This document shows positions 28,414 through 37,193 of a DNA stretch of 64,000 nucleotides, one piece after another (position 1 is the first letter of the stretch; the number at the start of each line of letters is the position of its first letter). The notes beneath the pieces are model-generated. The model ran no database searches. It worked only from the letters and a program-made list of their open reading frames with translations, and was not told the DNA's origin. The DNA is from Pyrinomonadaceae bacterium (GTDB taxonomy: Bacteria > Acidobacteriota > Blastocatellia > Pyrinomonadales > Pyrinomonadaceae). The stretch lies in the NCBI GenBank assembly GCA_017983495.1, contig JAGOBH010000002.1:372001-436000 (forward strand). The letters run 5' to 3'. Both the position numbers and the translations under genes were made by a program.

Positions 28414-29253
28414 ATGGCAAAGGCGAAAAAGAGCACAGTGAAGCGAAAGCGTTCGACGGCAACGCGAACAAAATCACAGTCCGTCAGGCGTATGCGGCGA
28501 AATGCCGTATCTCAGCGTGTCGGGCGTGTGGCGGTTCCGTTGGTGATCAGTCTCTGCTTGCTCGGCGGCATAGCGTTCATCGGCATGATGGGCTATCAGA
28601 CGGCAACTGCGTCAGCATTTTTTGGGGTTAGAAAGGTCGAGATCACGGGGGTCGACCGTTCTCCGGGTGAGGATATTCGCCGCATCGTTTCGGCCGGTAC
28701 CGAAAAGACGGGCGTTTGGCACGCCGATCTGGGCGAGATAAAAGCGAAGATCGAAAAGCTGCCGTTTGTAAAGACCGCCGCAGTTTCGATGACGCTGCCA
28801 GCCGGGATCCGCGTCACTGTAATTGAACGCGTGCCGCAAGCGATAGTAAAACTCGGCGGCGGTGAATTTCTGGTCGATGGAGAAGGCGTAATTCTCGCTC
28901 CTGTTGCCAAAGCGGAGCCACATTTGCCGTTTGCTATTCGCGGCTGGGACGAATCAAAAACGGACAAGGCCGGGCCTGATAATCTTGCCCGCATTAAGCT
29001 TTACCGCAAAATGCTCGACGAATGGAAAGGCATCGGCATCGCCGACCGCGTCAAGGAAGTAAATTTGACCGACATGCGTGATCCTGCCGCGATGATCGAA
29101 GATTCGGGCCGTTCGATAGCAGTGACGCTTAAGAAAGACGACATAGCAAAGAGTCTCAAATCCGCGATCGAAGCGGTAGCCGGCAAGGGTGAGCGTGTCA
29201 AATCAGTCAACGCCGGCGGCATTTATCCGGTGATCGAGTATTTGGGTTATTAG
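28414..29253 (+). CDS. ftsQ: Cell division protein FtsQ/DivIB (POTRA domain)
   Basis: 279 residues. A strongly basic cytoplasmic head (about 40 residues) precedes one membrane helix (VPLVISLCLLGGIAFIGMMG). The POTRA domain follows (FFGVRKVEITGVDRSP, about 65-135), then the beta domain starting RVTVIERVPQAIVKLGGGE. FtsQ links early and late division proteins at the periplasmic side. Position between murC and ftsA agrees. Confidence 0.93.
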   Translation: MAKAKKSTVKRKRSTATRTKSQSVRRMRRNAVSQRVGRVAVPLVISLCLLGGIAFIGMMGYQTATASAFFGVRKVEITGVDRSPGEDIRRIVSAGTEKTGVWHADLGEIKAKIEKLPFVKTAAVSMTLPAGIRVTVIERVPQAIVKLGGGEFLVDGEGVILAPVAKAEPHLPFAIRGWDESKTDKAGPDNLARIKLYRKMLDEWKGIGIADRVKEVNLTDMRDPAAMIEDSGRSIAVTLKKDDIAKSLKSAIEAVAGKGERVKSVNAGGIYPVIEYLGY

Positions 29254-29281
29254 TCGAAGTAGTGCAGAGAGGATCTAAACG

Positions 29282-30520
29282 ATGAGCAGCGAGATTCAAG
29301 CGGTTGGTTTGGACGTCGGCACCAGCAAGGTGCGGTGCGTTATCGGCGAATCGTCGGACGACGGCAAATTGAACATTATCGGCGTTGGCGAAGCCGAGTC
29401 AAAGGGCTTGCGTCGCGGAATCGTAACGTCGGCTGAGGCCGTCGCGGAATCGATCAGAAAGGCCGTCGCCGAAGCCGAACGCGTTGCCGGAATCGAGATA
29501 GATGCAGCCACGGTCAACCTTTCGGGCGAACATTTTAAGGGCGAAAACAAGAACGGTGTAGTTGCCGTTGCCGGTCCGGACAAAGAGATCACCGACGAGG
29601 ACGCAGACCGAGCGATCGAATCTGCTTGTGCGATGCCGCTGCCTCCGGGTTGGGACATCGTAAACCGCGTTCCGCAGGAATTTATCATCGACGGGCAGGA
29701 CGGCATCACCGAGCCGGTCGGAATGACGGGGTCACGACTCGAAGCACTCGTCCATGTGGTGATCAGCCCGAGTGCCGCAAGGCAGAATCTGGTCAAGGCG
29801 GTCAAACGTGCCGGGCTCGACGTCGAGCAAACGCTGCTCGAACCGCTGGCCGCGGCGGAAAGTACGCTCAGCGACGATGACCGTGAGTACGGTTGTGCTC
29901 TCGTCAATATGGGTTCGGAGATAACGAGTCTGATGATATTCGGCCGCGGGGCGGTGCAGCACACAGCGGTATTTCCGTTCGGTAGCATGCACTTTACCAA
30001 GGATATCGCCGTCGGGCTGCGAGTCTCTATTCCTGAGGCAAATAAGATCAAGCACGCGTTCGGATGTGTCGCCCAGTTTCTGCTTTCCGGTGACGAGCGG
30101 GACGAGATGATCGAGATCCAACCGGTCGGCCGTAACGAGACACGTGGGTTGTCGAAAGAGATCCTGTGCGACATTATGCAACCGCGAGCGGTCGAATTGC
30201 TCCAGCACATTGCCCGCGAGGCAAATTCGGCAAAAGCTCAGATCTCGGGCGGTGTAATTATGACCGGAGGCGGTTCGCTTGTTCGGGGTATGTGCGAACT
30301 TGCCGAACAAGTTTTTGACGCTCCGACAAGGCTTGGTTTTCTTGAGCCAGAGTATTTTGGCGGTATGGCGGAACGCATCCAGGGGCCCGAGTGGGCGACG
30401 GCGTCGGGCCTTGCTCTGACATCGCTTCGTACGCAGATCCGTGAATCAGGTACCGGCGGAAAATCGCCGGCGAAAAAGGTCGTCGAGTTCTTTGGAAATA
30501 TTCGCAATAAGTTTAGATAA
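29282..30520 (+). CDS. ftsA: Cell division protein FtsA
   Basis: 412 residues; actin-like ATPase that tethers FtsZ to the membrane. The phosphate-1 loop GLDVGTSKVRCVIGE, the FtsA-specific 1C subdomain (residues about 85-165) and the adenosine motif GGVIMTGGGSLVRGM are present. The C-terminus KKVVEFFGNIRNKFR is an amphipathic helix suited to membrane binding. AGAGGAT upstream serves as ribosome site. Confidence 0.96.
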   Translation: MSSEIQAVGLDVGTSKVRCVIGESSDDGKLNIIGVGEAESKGLRRGIVTSAEAVAESIRKAVAEAERVAGIEIDAATVNLSGEHFKGENKNGVVAVAGPDKEITDEDADRAIESACAMPLPPGWDIVNRVPQEFIIDGQDGITEPVGMTGSRLEALVHVVISPSAARQNLVKAVKRAGLDVEQTLLEPLAAAESTLSDDDREYGCALVNMGSEITSLMIFGRGAVQHTAVFPFGSMHFTKDIAVGLRVSIPEANKIKHAFGCVAQFLLSGDERDEMIEIQPVGRNETRGLSKEILCDIMQPRAVELLQHIAREANSAKAQISGGVIMTGGGSLVRGMCELAEQVFDAPTRLGFLEPEYFGGMAERIQGPEWATASGLALTSLRTQIRESGTGGKSPAKKVVEFFGNIRNKFR

Positions 30521-30583
30521 TCGTAACGTCTCGACTGGATTTTTACCGCAAATTGTCGTATGCTCTTTCGCCGAAGGCACAAT

Positions 30584-30601
30584 ATATAGATAATATAGAT
30601 A
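30584..30601. repeat. 9-bp tandem duplication in the ftsA-ftsZ gap
   Basis: ATATAGATA occurs twice without a gap in an AT-rich stretch 80-100 bp upstream of ftsZ. It may be part of a local ftsZ promoter (several -10-like TATA runs) but no convincing -35 is positioned with it. Confidence 0.5.
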
Positions 30602-30683
30602 AAACGCCGGAACCCGATAAAGCATTACAAAATAATACTTTTCTGATCTGAGATTTGTCTTGAGCACAATGAAAGGACTACAA

Positions 30684-31793
30684 ATGAGCAACACCGGAAT
30701 CAAAATGTACATCGACGAACCACCCATCACCGGAGCCCGGATAAAGGTGATCGGTGTCGGCGGCGGCGGCGGCAATGCGGTCAATCGAATGATCGAGGCC
30801 GGCATAAAAGGTGTTGATTTTATTGTTGCGAACACGGACCTGCAGGCGCTGAACGCCTCAAAGGCTCCGATGAAGATCCAGCTAGGCAGCAAGTCGACCC
30901 GCGGCCTCGGTGCCGGATCGAACCCTGACATCGGCCGGAACGCCGCACTCGAAGATCATCAGAAACTGCTCGACGTGCTCGAAGGTTCGGATATGGTTTT
31001 TGTCACGGCCGGTCTCGGCGGTGGAACGGGAACGGGTGCGGCTCCGGTCGTCGCGTCGCTCGCGATCGAACTCGGTGCTCTGACGGTCGCAGTTGTGACC
31101 AAGCCGTTCGGCGTCGAAGGCAAAAAGCGGATGGAGCAGGCCGAAAAGGGCCTGGCCGAGCTTCGCGGCGTTGTCGATACTCTGATCACGATCCCGAATT
31201 CGAAGCTTCGGGAGGTCGAAGACAAGATCACGATCCTGGACGCGTTCAAGCGTGCGGACGACGTATTGCTGCAGGCGGTTCGCGGTATTACCGAGTTGAT
31301 CATCACGCCGGGCATCATTAATCTCGATTTTGCCGATGTGACGACCGTCATGCGCGGCAAGGGCGTTGCCCTGATGGGCATCGGTTCCGGCACGGGCGAT
31401 GATGCCGCGTCCAAAGCGATGCGTGCAGCTCTCGATTACAAATTGCTTGAGGAAAATTCGATCAAGGGTGCCAAGGCGGCACTTATCAATATTACCGGCG
31501 GCCCGCAGATGGTGCTGGGCGAGATCGAAGACGCGATCGGTATGATCGAAGAAGAGGCGGACGACAATGCCGACATCATCTGGGGCAGCGTGATCAAAGA
31601 GGACCTTGGCGACGAGATCCGGATCACGGTAATCGCGACCGGATTTGATACGCAGGTAGCCGCAGCGATGCCGCAGCACAGGACGGCAGAGGCTCACGCC
31701 GTTTCGTCCGCGAGGATACCGTTTTCGGTTGGGTCGGTCGGCGATGACGAGGATTTTGAAGAGCCGACATTTCGCCGCCGGCAGGCCGACTAG
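30684..31793 (+). CDS. ftsZ: Cell division protein FtsZ
   Basis: 369 residues from ATG 30684, chosen because AAAGGA lies six bases upstream; earlier in-frame starts at 30660 and 30669 lack this. Tubulin-like GTPase that forms the division ring. The tubulin signature [10 protein letters not shown] is at about residues 112-121 and the T7 loop with catalytic Asp is NLDFADV. The linker is very short, and the C-terminal peptide [11 protein letters not shown] fits the FtsA-binding consensus. It is the last division gene, separated from ftsA by 163 bp, which leaves room for its own promoter. Confidence 0.97.
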   Translation: MSNTGIKMYIDEPPITGARIKVIGVGGGGGNAVNRMIEAGIKGVDFIVANTDLQALNASKAPMKIQLGSKSTRGLGAGSNPDIGRNAALEDHQKLLDVLEGSDMVFVTAGLGGGTGTGAAPVVASLAIELGALTVAVVTKPFGVEGKKRMEQAEKGLAELRGVVDTLITIPNSKLREVEDKITILDAFKRADDVLLQAVRGITELIITPGIINLDFADVTTVMRGKGVALMGIGSGTGDDAASKAMRAALDYKLLEENSIKGAKAALINITGGPQMVLGEIEDAIGMIEEEADDNADIIWGSVIKEDLGDEIRITVIATGFDTQVAAAMPQHRTAEAHAVSSARIPFSVGSVGDDEDFEEPTFRRRQAD

Positions 31794-31811
31794 GCCAAAC
31801 AGGAGCGGTAA

Positions 31812-32786
31812 ATGACATTTGAGCGGTCCGGAGTGCCGGTAATTGGGGTCACGATGGGCGATGCCGCCGGTATCGGTCCCGAGATCGTGCTCAAATCGCT
31901 TGCGGGTTCGATAGATCAGGACAAGTTTAAGGCAATTATCATCGGCGACGGTTCGCATCTGCGGTCCGTCGCCGAACGCATTGGTCTTAGCCAAGTGCTT
32001 GAAAGCGGGCGGGTCGAAGTAGCCGATCTTGCCAACTTACCGGTTGAGATCGTTTACGGTTCCGATGCCGCCGAAACGGGCAAGGCCGCCGCAGAGTACA
32101 TCGTCAAGGGTGTGGAGATGTGGCGAGCCGGTGAGATCGACGCGATCGCCACGGCCCCGATCAGCAAAAAGGCGATCAAACTCGGCGGTTACGATTTTCC
32201 GGGCCATACTGAGTTTTTGGCGGAACTCACGTGCACGAAGAAGTTCGCGATGAGCTTTTTTGCCCGAAATCTGCGTGTCGCACTGCTCTCGACACATCTA
32301 TCGCTTCGCGACGCGATCGAACTCGTTAAGAAGGATCGCATTGTTGATCTGACGGTTTTTGCCGCGGAGCAGTTTGGCCGACTGCTTGGCAAAAAAGTGC
32401 GGATCGCCGTCGCCGGGCTCAATCCGCACGCTTCCGAAGACGGGATGTTCGGTACCGAGGAACGCGACGAGATCGCACCGGCTGTTCGGCATTGCCGCGA
32501 CGAACTAGGCCTTGATGTATCCGGCCCGTATTCGCCGGATACGATCTTTTTGCGATGTTCAAAGGGCGAGTTTGACGCGGTCATCGCGCTATACCACGAC
32601 CAGGCGACGATCCCGGTCAAATCGATCTCGTTCAATTCGGGTGTCAATGTGACGCTCGGACTGCCGCTGGTGCGAACGTCGGTTGACCACGGGACGGCGT
32701 ACGAGATCGCCGGAAAAGGCATTGCCGAATCCGCCAGCATGAGCGCCGCGATAAATCTCGCCGCGGAACTCGTTTCCGGTTCGTAA
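31812..32786 (+). CDS. pdxA: 4-hydroxythreonine-4-phosphate dehydrogenase
   Basis: 324 residues; NAD-dependent oxidation step of pyridoxal 5'-phosphate synthesis (DXP-dependent route). It has GVTMGDAAGIGPEIVLKSL at the start, the metal-binding His in LLSTHLSLRDA, GLNPHASEDGMFG, then YHDQATIPVKS and RTSVDHGTAYEIAG, all diagnostic of PdxA. It follows ftsZ after 18 bp with AGGAGCGG as ribosome site, so it likely rides on the dcw transcript, an association not functionally required. Confidence 0.95.
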   Translation: MTFERSGVPVIGVTMGDAAGIGPEIVLKSLAGSIDQDKFKAIIIGDGSHLRSVAERIGLSQVLESGRVEVADLANLPVEIVYGSDAAETGKAAAEYIVKGVEMWRAGEIDAIATAPISKKAIKLGGYDFPGHTEFLAELTCTKKFAMSFFARNLRVALLSTHLSLRDAIELVKKDRIVDLTVFAAEQFGRLLGKKVRIAVAGLNPHASEDGMFGTEERDEIAPAVRHCRDELGLDVSGPYSPDTIFLRCSKGEFDAVIALYHDQATIPVKSISFNSGVNVTLGLPLVRTSVDHGTAYEIAGKGIAESASMSAAINLAAELVSGS

Positions 32787-32840
32787 CCCACCGCTTTGTT
32801 TTGATAGAATAGGGCGACGAGATTGGAGAGCAAACCTAGA

Positions 32841-34184
32841 GTGACAAGACAGAAAATACTACTTGCAGACGATTCGGTAACTATTCGCAAGGTCATTGAG
32901 TTGACCTTTGCCGAAGAGGGCGTTGACGTTTATTCCGTGCCGGATGGCGATTCGGCGATGCAGAAATTCGTCGAGATCGAACCGGATCTGGTCATTGCGG
33001 ACGTCAATATGCCCGGCATGGGCGGTTATCAGATCTGCGAAATGATCAAGCAGGACGAATCGACCCGCGATATTCCAGTGATCCTCTTGGTGGGTTCGTT
33101 CGAGCCGTTCGATCCCGGCGAAGCCTCTCGCGTGGGCTGTAACTATTACTTTACAAAGCCGTTCCAGTCGATCCGTGATCTGGTCGCCAAGGTCAAAGAG
33201 TACCTCGAGCTAGGGTCTTTTGACAGCAAGACCCCGGAGACCGTCGACATTGATGATCTATATCATCGCAGCATAATTGAAACGCCCGATATCGAGCCCG
33301 GTTCAGAATTTGCTTTCCATCAAACCGAAGAATCCCTGGAGGCCGAAGCCGCTCTTGAGCCCGAAGCCGCTCTTGAGCCCGAAGACGAGGTCGAGACCAT
33401 TGAATCGACAGAAACGGTAACGGAACCGGAAGCTGACGCGGCGTACGAGGCCTTAGGTGACTCTCAGGATGACGTCGAGCCAACTGATTCGACAGAAACG
33501 GTAACAGAACTCAAGGCTGAACTGTCGTACGAGGCTTACGAGGCTTTGGAATCGGATGAGAGTTTGGACACGGGTGAACCGGTCGCAGAAACTATCGCTG
33601 ATCATGCCGTAACGATCGACCCGTTTGACGCAACCGTTGAGATGGAGTTCGGTTCAGACGCTGTTTTTGAACGAGTAATGGATGACCCCGAGCCGGTTCA
33701 TCAGGCGGAACCGGTAGATCTAGGTGACGCGGGAATGGATGACGAGATCATTGAGACTAGTCGTCCTGGCGGCGATGACACTCCGGCATATCGTTCAGTC
33801 TCGGTTGATCCGTTTGAAGTTCCGGCCGACCAGTTTTCGCCGGATGAAGTGCGGCCGATCGAATCTGAGGCTGAAGAAGTCGGCGAAACAAAAGGATTCG
33901 AATTTTCGCAGCGTATCAACGCTCCGCTTCGACTTGTCATCGACGATGAGATGGACGCGGGCGAAACGAAAGAAGAATCCGAACAACTCGGGGAGCCGGA
34001 AACTCAGGCCGTCGTTAGCGAACTCACGCCTATTACCGCATCGCCGGAGTTGATCGAGATGATCGCACGGCGTGTCATCGAACGGCTGTCGGACACGGCG
34101 GTTCGCGAGGTTGCTCTCGAGACCGTCCCGCAGATCGCGGAGAAGCTGATCCGCGAGGCTCTCGAAGCTGAGAGCAAAACTTAG
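32841..34184 (+). CDS. Response regulator with long acidic linker and conserved C-terminal helix region
   Basis: About 447 residues from GTG 32841 (GGAG 12 bases upstream); TTG 32823 is an alternative. The receiver domain (2-120) has Asp pair ADD, phospho-acceptor Asp54 in IADVNMPG and Lys in YFTKPF. Residues 150-385 are a very acidic, repetitive linker of Glu/Ala/Thr/Asp. The last roughly 50 residues (SPELIEMIARRVIERLSD, then ETVPQIAEKLIREALE) form a helical motif resembling the C-terminal part of PopZ/DUF2497-type polar proteins; this is inference. There is no DNA-binding domain, so the output is probably protein-protein. It ends at a strong terminator. Confidence 0.8.
   Translation: MTRQKILLADDSVTIRKVIELTFAEEGVDVYSVPDGDSAMQKFVEIEPDLVIADVNMPGMGGYQICEMIKQDESTRDIPVILLVGSFEPFDPGEASRVGCNYYFTKPFQSIRDLVAKVKEYLELGSFDSKTPETVDIDDLYHRSIIETPDIEPGSEFAFHQTEESLEAEAALEPEAALEPEDEVETIESTETVTEPEADAAYEALGDSQDDVEPTDSTETVTELKAELSYEAYEALESDESLDTGEPVAETIADHAVTIDPFDATVEMEFGSDAVFERVMDDPEPVHQAEPVDLGDAGMDDEIIETSRPGGDDTPAYRSVSVDPFEVPADQFSPDEVRPIESEAEEVGETKGFEFSQRINAPLRLVIDDEMDAGETKEESEQLGEPETQAVVSELTPITASPELIEMIARRVIERLSDTAVREVALETVPQIAEKLIREALEAESKT
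33345..33380 (+). repeat. 18-bp exact tandem repeat in the response-regulator linker
   Basis: Two exact copies of GAAGCCGCTCTTGAGCCC, encoding EAALEP twice. Further on, a diverged approximately 84-bp unit containing STETVTE is repeated (33400-33426 and 33482-33508). This shows the linker grew by duplication. Confidence 0.9.
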
Positions 34185-34211
34185 TCGACGCGGAACGCGA
34201 CAATGTAAACG

Positions 34212-34252
34212 GCGGTTAGTTTTCCTCTAAGTGATGAAAACTAACCGCTTTT
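34212..34252 (+). terminator. Rho-independent terminator between the response regulator and valS
   Basis: A perfect 13-bp stem: GCGGTTAGTTTTC (34212-34224) with GAAAACTAACCGC (34236-34248), loop of 11 nt, followed by TTTTGGTTT. Confidence 0.92.
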
Positions 34253-34286
34253 GGTTTAGAATAAGACTTTTGTCACAAACGAAATT

Positions 34287-37193
34287 ATGGAACTCGATAA
34301 GGCCTACGATCCAAGGGTCGCCGAAGAAAATCACTATAAACGCTGGGAAGAGAACGGCTTTTTCGCGCCAGAGATCAACAAGGATCCGAATGCGGTCAAA
34401 TATTCGATCGTGATACCGCCGCCGAACGTGACGGGCAGCCTGCACATGGGCCACGCGCTACAGCACACGATCATGGACGCGCTTACGCGTTGGAAACGCA
34501 TGCTCGGATACCGCACGCTCTGGCTGCCGGGAACGGACCACGCGGGAATTTCGGTGCAGCGAAAGGTCGTCGAGCAGCTTAAGAAAGAAGAACACAAATC
34601 ACCGCACGATGTCGGCCGCGAAGAATTTCTGCGTCGTTGCTGGGCATGGAAAGAGCAGTACGGCAACACCATCACCGAACAAATGCGCCGCGAGGGTGCG
34701 TCGGTCGATTGGTCACGGCACCGTTTCACGATGGACGCGTCGCTTTCGCTCGCAGTTCGAAACGTGTTCTGCACGCTTTTTGAGCAAGGCTGGATCTATC
34801 GCGGCCTGCGTATCGTCAACTGGTGCCCGAAAGACAAGACAGTACTCTCTGACCTCGAAGTAAAAGAAGAATCGAAGAAAGACGGGAAGCTCTACTATCT
34901 GAGATATCCGATAGGAGAGCGGACACTCTTGTCCGCAAGCCTGCGAGAGCAGGCTGACGTCCGTGACGATTTAGGGTCGGACGCCGGAGGAACCGACGTT
35001 GCGGACAGGAGTGTCCGCGCTCCGTATATCACCGTCGCGACGACGCGGCCGGAGACGATGCTTGGTGACACGGCCGTGGCGGTCAATCCGTCGGACGAGC
35101 GTTATAAACATCTGATCGGCAAGACCATCGCTCTGCCGCTGACAACACGCGAAATCCCGATCATTGCTGACGAGTACGTCGATCCGGAATTTGGTACCGG
35201 TGCTGTCAAGATCACGCCCGCACACGACCCGAACGATTACCAGATCGGGCAGCGGCACGAGCTGCCGCAGCTGTTGGTGATGAATGAGGACGCGACGATG
35301 AACGCGGACGCCGGTGCCGATTTCGAAGGCCTCGACCGGTATGTTGCCCGGGCCAAAGTGATCGAACGTTTTGAGGAATTAGGGCTGCTCGAACGCATTG
35401 ACGATTACGAGATCACGCTGCCGATCTGCGAGCGGTGTAAGACGATCGTCGAGCCGATATTGTCGGATCAGTGGTTCGTCAATATGGAAGAGATGCGGGA
35501 TATGGCTCTCGAACTTGCCAAGGGCGAAGGTGTACCGCATTTTTCGCCTGAGGTTCCGCATCAGAAGGTCTATACGAACTGGCTAGAAAATCTAAAAGAC
35601 TGGACGATCTCGAGGCAGCTCTGGTGGGGACATCAGATACCGGCCTGGTACGACGCGGACGGAAACGTCTATGTCGCACGCACCGCCGAAGAAGCGTACG
35701 CCAAGGCCGGCACGACCGAGTTGCGTCAGGATCAGGACGTTCTCGACACGTGGTTCTCTAGCGGATTGTGGGCGTTTAGCACGTTTGGATGGACGGGCGA
35801 AGAAGAAGGGGAGAAAGTGAGAAGGGGAGAGGGGGAACTGACCACCGACCTTGAGACATTTCTCCCGACCGATGTGCTCGTGACGGGACGCGACATTATC
35901 TTTCTGTGGGTTTCGCGGATGATGATGCTCACAAAGAAATTCACCGGACAGAAGGCGTTTGAGGATGTCGTTATTACCGGCACCGTGCTGGGTAAAGACG
36001 GTAAGCCGATGTCGAAATCGCGGAACAACGGTGTCGACCCGATCGAGATGTTCGACAAGTTTGGTGTCGATGCGACGCGCATCTATCTCGCGTCAATCGC
36101 CACCGGAGCCGACATCAAATGGAACGACGTCGGCGTTGAGACTTATCGTAACTTCGCCAACAAGATCTGGAACGCGACCCGCTTTTGCCTGATGAACGCT
36201 GAAGGTGCGGCGGTCGATCATAAGAGTTTGGAGTTCCAACTTCAGTTGGCCAACCATGACGCATTGCCAACTGAAACTGGAACCCAAAACGCGTCGCTCG
36301 CCGATCGCTGGATCGTATCGCGTCTGAATAGGACGGCACTTGCGGTAAATAAGGCCCTCGACACATACCAGTTTCACGAAGCGGTTTCGCTGCTGTATCA
36401 CTTCTTCTGGGACGATTTTTGCGATTGGTATATTGAGCTTGTAAAGGACGAGATCACACGGAGTGCGGACCACGAAGAATATCTCGGCGGAGGAACCGCC
36501 GACGCGGACAAGAGTGTCCGCACTCCGACCGACCGTATTCTTACTGTCCTCGAGATCGCGTTGAGGATGCTGCATCCGTTTATGCCGTACTTGACCGAAG
36601 AGCTTTGGCTCAAGCTGCCGGGTACGTCGAACAAACTGCATCATAAGGCTTACGCTGACGCTGACGAGTCGATAATGCTCGCGTCGTTCCCGCCGGGAGA
36701 TGCCGCCGCTATCGATGAATCGGCCGAAAAAGAGATGTCGGCGGTGATCGACCTGATCAAAAAGGTCCGGAACATCCGAGCGGAGATGAATATCTCGACG
36801 GCGATCAAGTTTACGGTGCATATCGCGGCGGATGCGGCGATGCAGCAGGTGTTTGAGGCGAACAAGGCTCAGATACTAAAGCTGGCGAAGGCCGAGGACT
36901 TGTGTTTAGGCAGCGAACTCGACGTTCCGCGTGCGTCGGCGAAGGCGGTGACGAACGACGCGCGGCTCGCCGTGCCTTTGATAGGACTGATCGACTTCGA
37001 CGTCGAACGCTCACGCCTAACCAACCAGATCGCGAAACTGACCGAAGAGAAGGGCCGCCTCGACGCCCAACTCTCCAACGCCAACTTCGTCGACCGAGCC
37101 CCCGCCGAAAAGGTCGCCGAGCTAAGAGAACGTTCTGCGGAACTAGAGCATCAGATAGACACTTTGAATAACAACTTGGAGGCCTTAAGATGA
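34287..37193 (+). CDS. valS: Valyl-tRNA synthetase with in-frame repeat insertions
   Basis: 968 residues, class Ia synthetase. HIGH motif region PPNVTGSLHMGHAL (about 46-59), editing domain with VATTRPETMLGD, KMSKS region DGKPMSKSRNNG (about 571-582), anticodon-binding domain, and a C-terminal coiled coil (tail LSNANFVDRAPAEKVAELRE). It is longer than close relatives would be because short repeat elements are translated in frame: about residues 210-246 before the editing domain, 648-667 after the catalytic domain, and 725-747 in the anticodon-binding part, plus a Glu/Gly/Arg low-complexity insert near 505-516. All four avoid the catalytic motifs, so the enzyme should be functional. The stop overlaps the next ATG (ATGA). 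Confidence 0.95.
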   Translation: MELDKAYDPRVAEENHYKRWEENGFFAPEINKDPNAVKYSIVIPPPNVTGSLHMGHALQHTIMDALTRWKRMLGYRTLWLPGTDHAGISVQRKVVEQLKKEEHKSPHDVGREEFLRRCWAWKEQYGNTITEQMRREGASVDWSRHRFTMDASLSLAVRNVFCTLFEQGWIYRGLRIVNWCPKDKTVLSDLEVKEESKKDGKLYYLRYPIGERTLLSASLREQADVRDDLGSDAGGTDVADRSVRAPYITVATTRPETMLGDTAVAVNPSDERYKHLIGKTIALPLTTREIPIIADEYVDPEFGTGAVKITPAHDPNDYQIGQRHELPQLLVMNEDATMNADAGADFEGLDRYVARAKVIERFEELGLLERIDDYEITLPICERCKTIVEPILSDQWFVNMEEMRDMALELAKGEGVPHFSPEVPHQKVYTNWLENLKDWTISRQLWWGHQIPAWYDADGNVYVARTAEEAYAKAGTTELRQDQDVLDTWFSSGLWAFSTFGWTGEEEGEKVRRGEGELTTDLETFLPTDVLVTGRDIIFLWVSRMMMLTKKFTGQKAFEDVVITGTVLGKDGKPMSKSRNNGVDPIEMFDKFGVDATRIYLASIATGADIKWNDVGVETYRNFANKIWNATRFCLMNAEGAAVDHKSLEFQLQLANHDALPTETGTQNASLADRWIVSRLNRTALAVNKALDTYQFHEAVSLLYHFFWDDFCDWYIELVKDEITRSADHEEYLGGGTADADKSVRTPTDRILTVLEIALRMLHPFMPYLTEELWLKLPGTSNKLHHKAYADADESIMLASFPPGDAAAIDESAEKEMSAVIDLIKKVRNIRAEMNISTAIKFTVHIAADAAMQQVFEANKAQILKLAKAEDLCLGSELDVPRASAKAVTNDARLAVPLIGLIDFDVERSRLTNQIAKLTEEKGRLDAQLSNANFVDRAPAEKVAELRERSAELEHQIDTLNNNLEALR
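34914..35023 (+). repeat. Palindromic repeat element (GCGGACA...TGTCCGC type), copy 1, inside valS
   Basis: 110 bp bounded by 23-bp inverted ends (34914-34936 and 35001-35023) that differ at two positions. Each end itself holds GCGGACA/TGTCCGC. Inside is a hairpin AGCCTGC-GAGA-GCAGGCT (34938-34955). It encodes the valS segment containing ERTLLSAS and ADRSVRAP. The frame stays open across it. Confidence 0.85.
36228..36287 (+). repeat. Second type of palindromic repeat inside valS
   Basis: 60 bp. The arm at 36228-36250 (ending CTTCAGTTGGC) is the near reverse complement of the arm at 36266-36287 (starting GCCAACTGAAAC), with one indel and two mismatches, spacer 15 bases. It is translated as the stretch around LQLANHDALPTETGTQ. 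The length is an exact multiple of three. Confidence 0.8.
36459..36527 (+). repeat. Palindromic repeat element (GCGGACA...TGTCCGC type), copy 2, inside valS
   Basis: 69 bp (23 codons) with perfect 12-bp ends CGGAGTGCGGAC (36459-36470) and GTCCGCACTCCG (36516-36527), and an inner hairpin CGGCGG-AGGAA-CCGCCG (36485-36501). The 3' half GCGGACAAGAGTGTCCGC is the same core as in copy 1. It is translated in frame as the segment ending GGGTADADKSVRTP. Confidence 0.85.
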
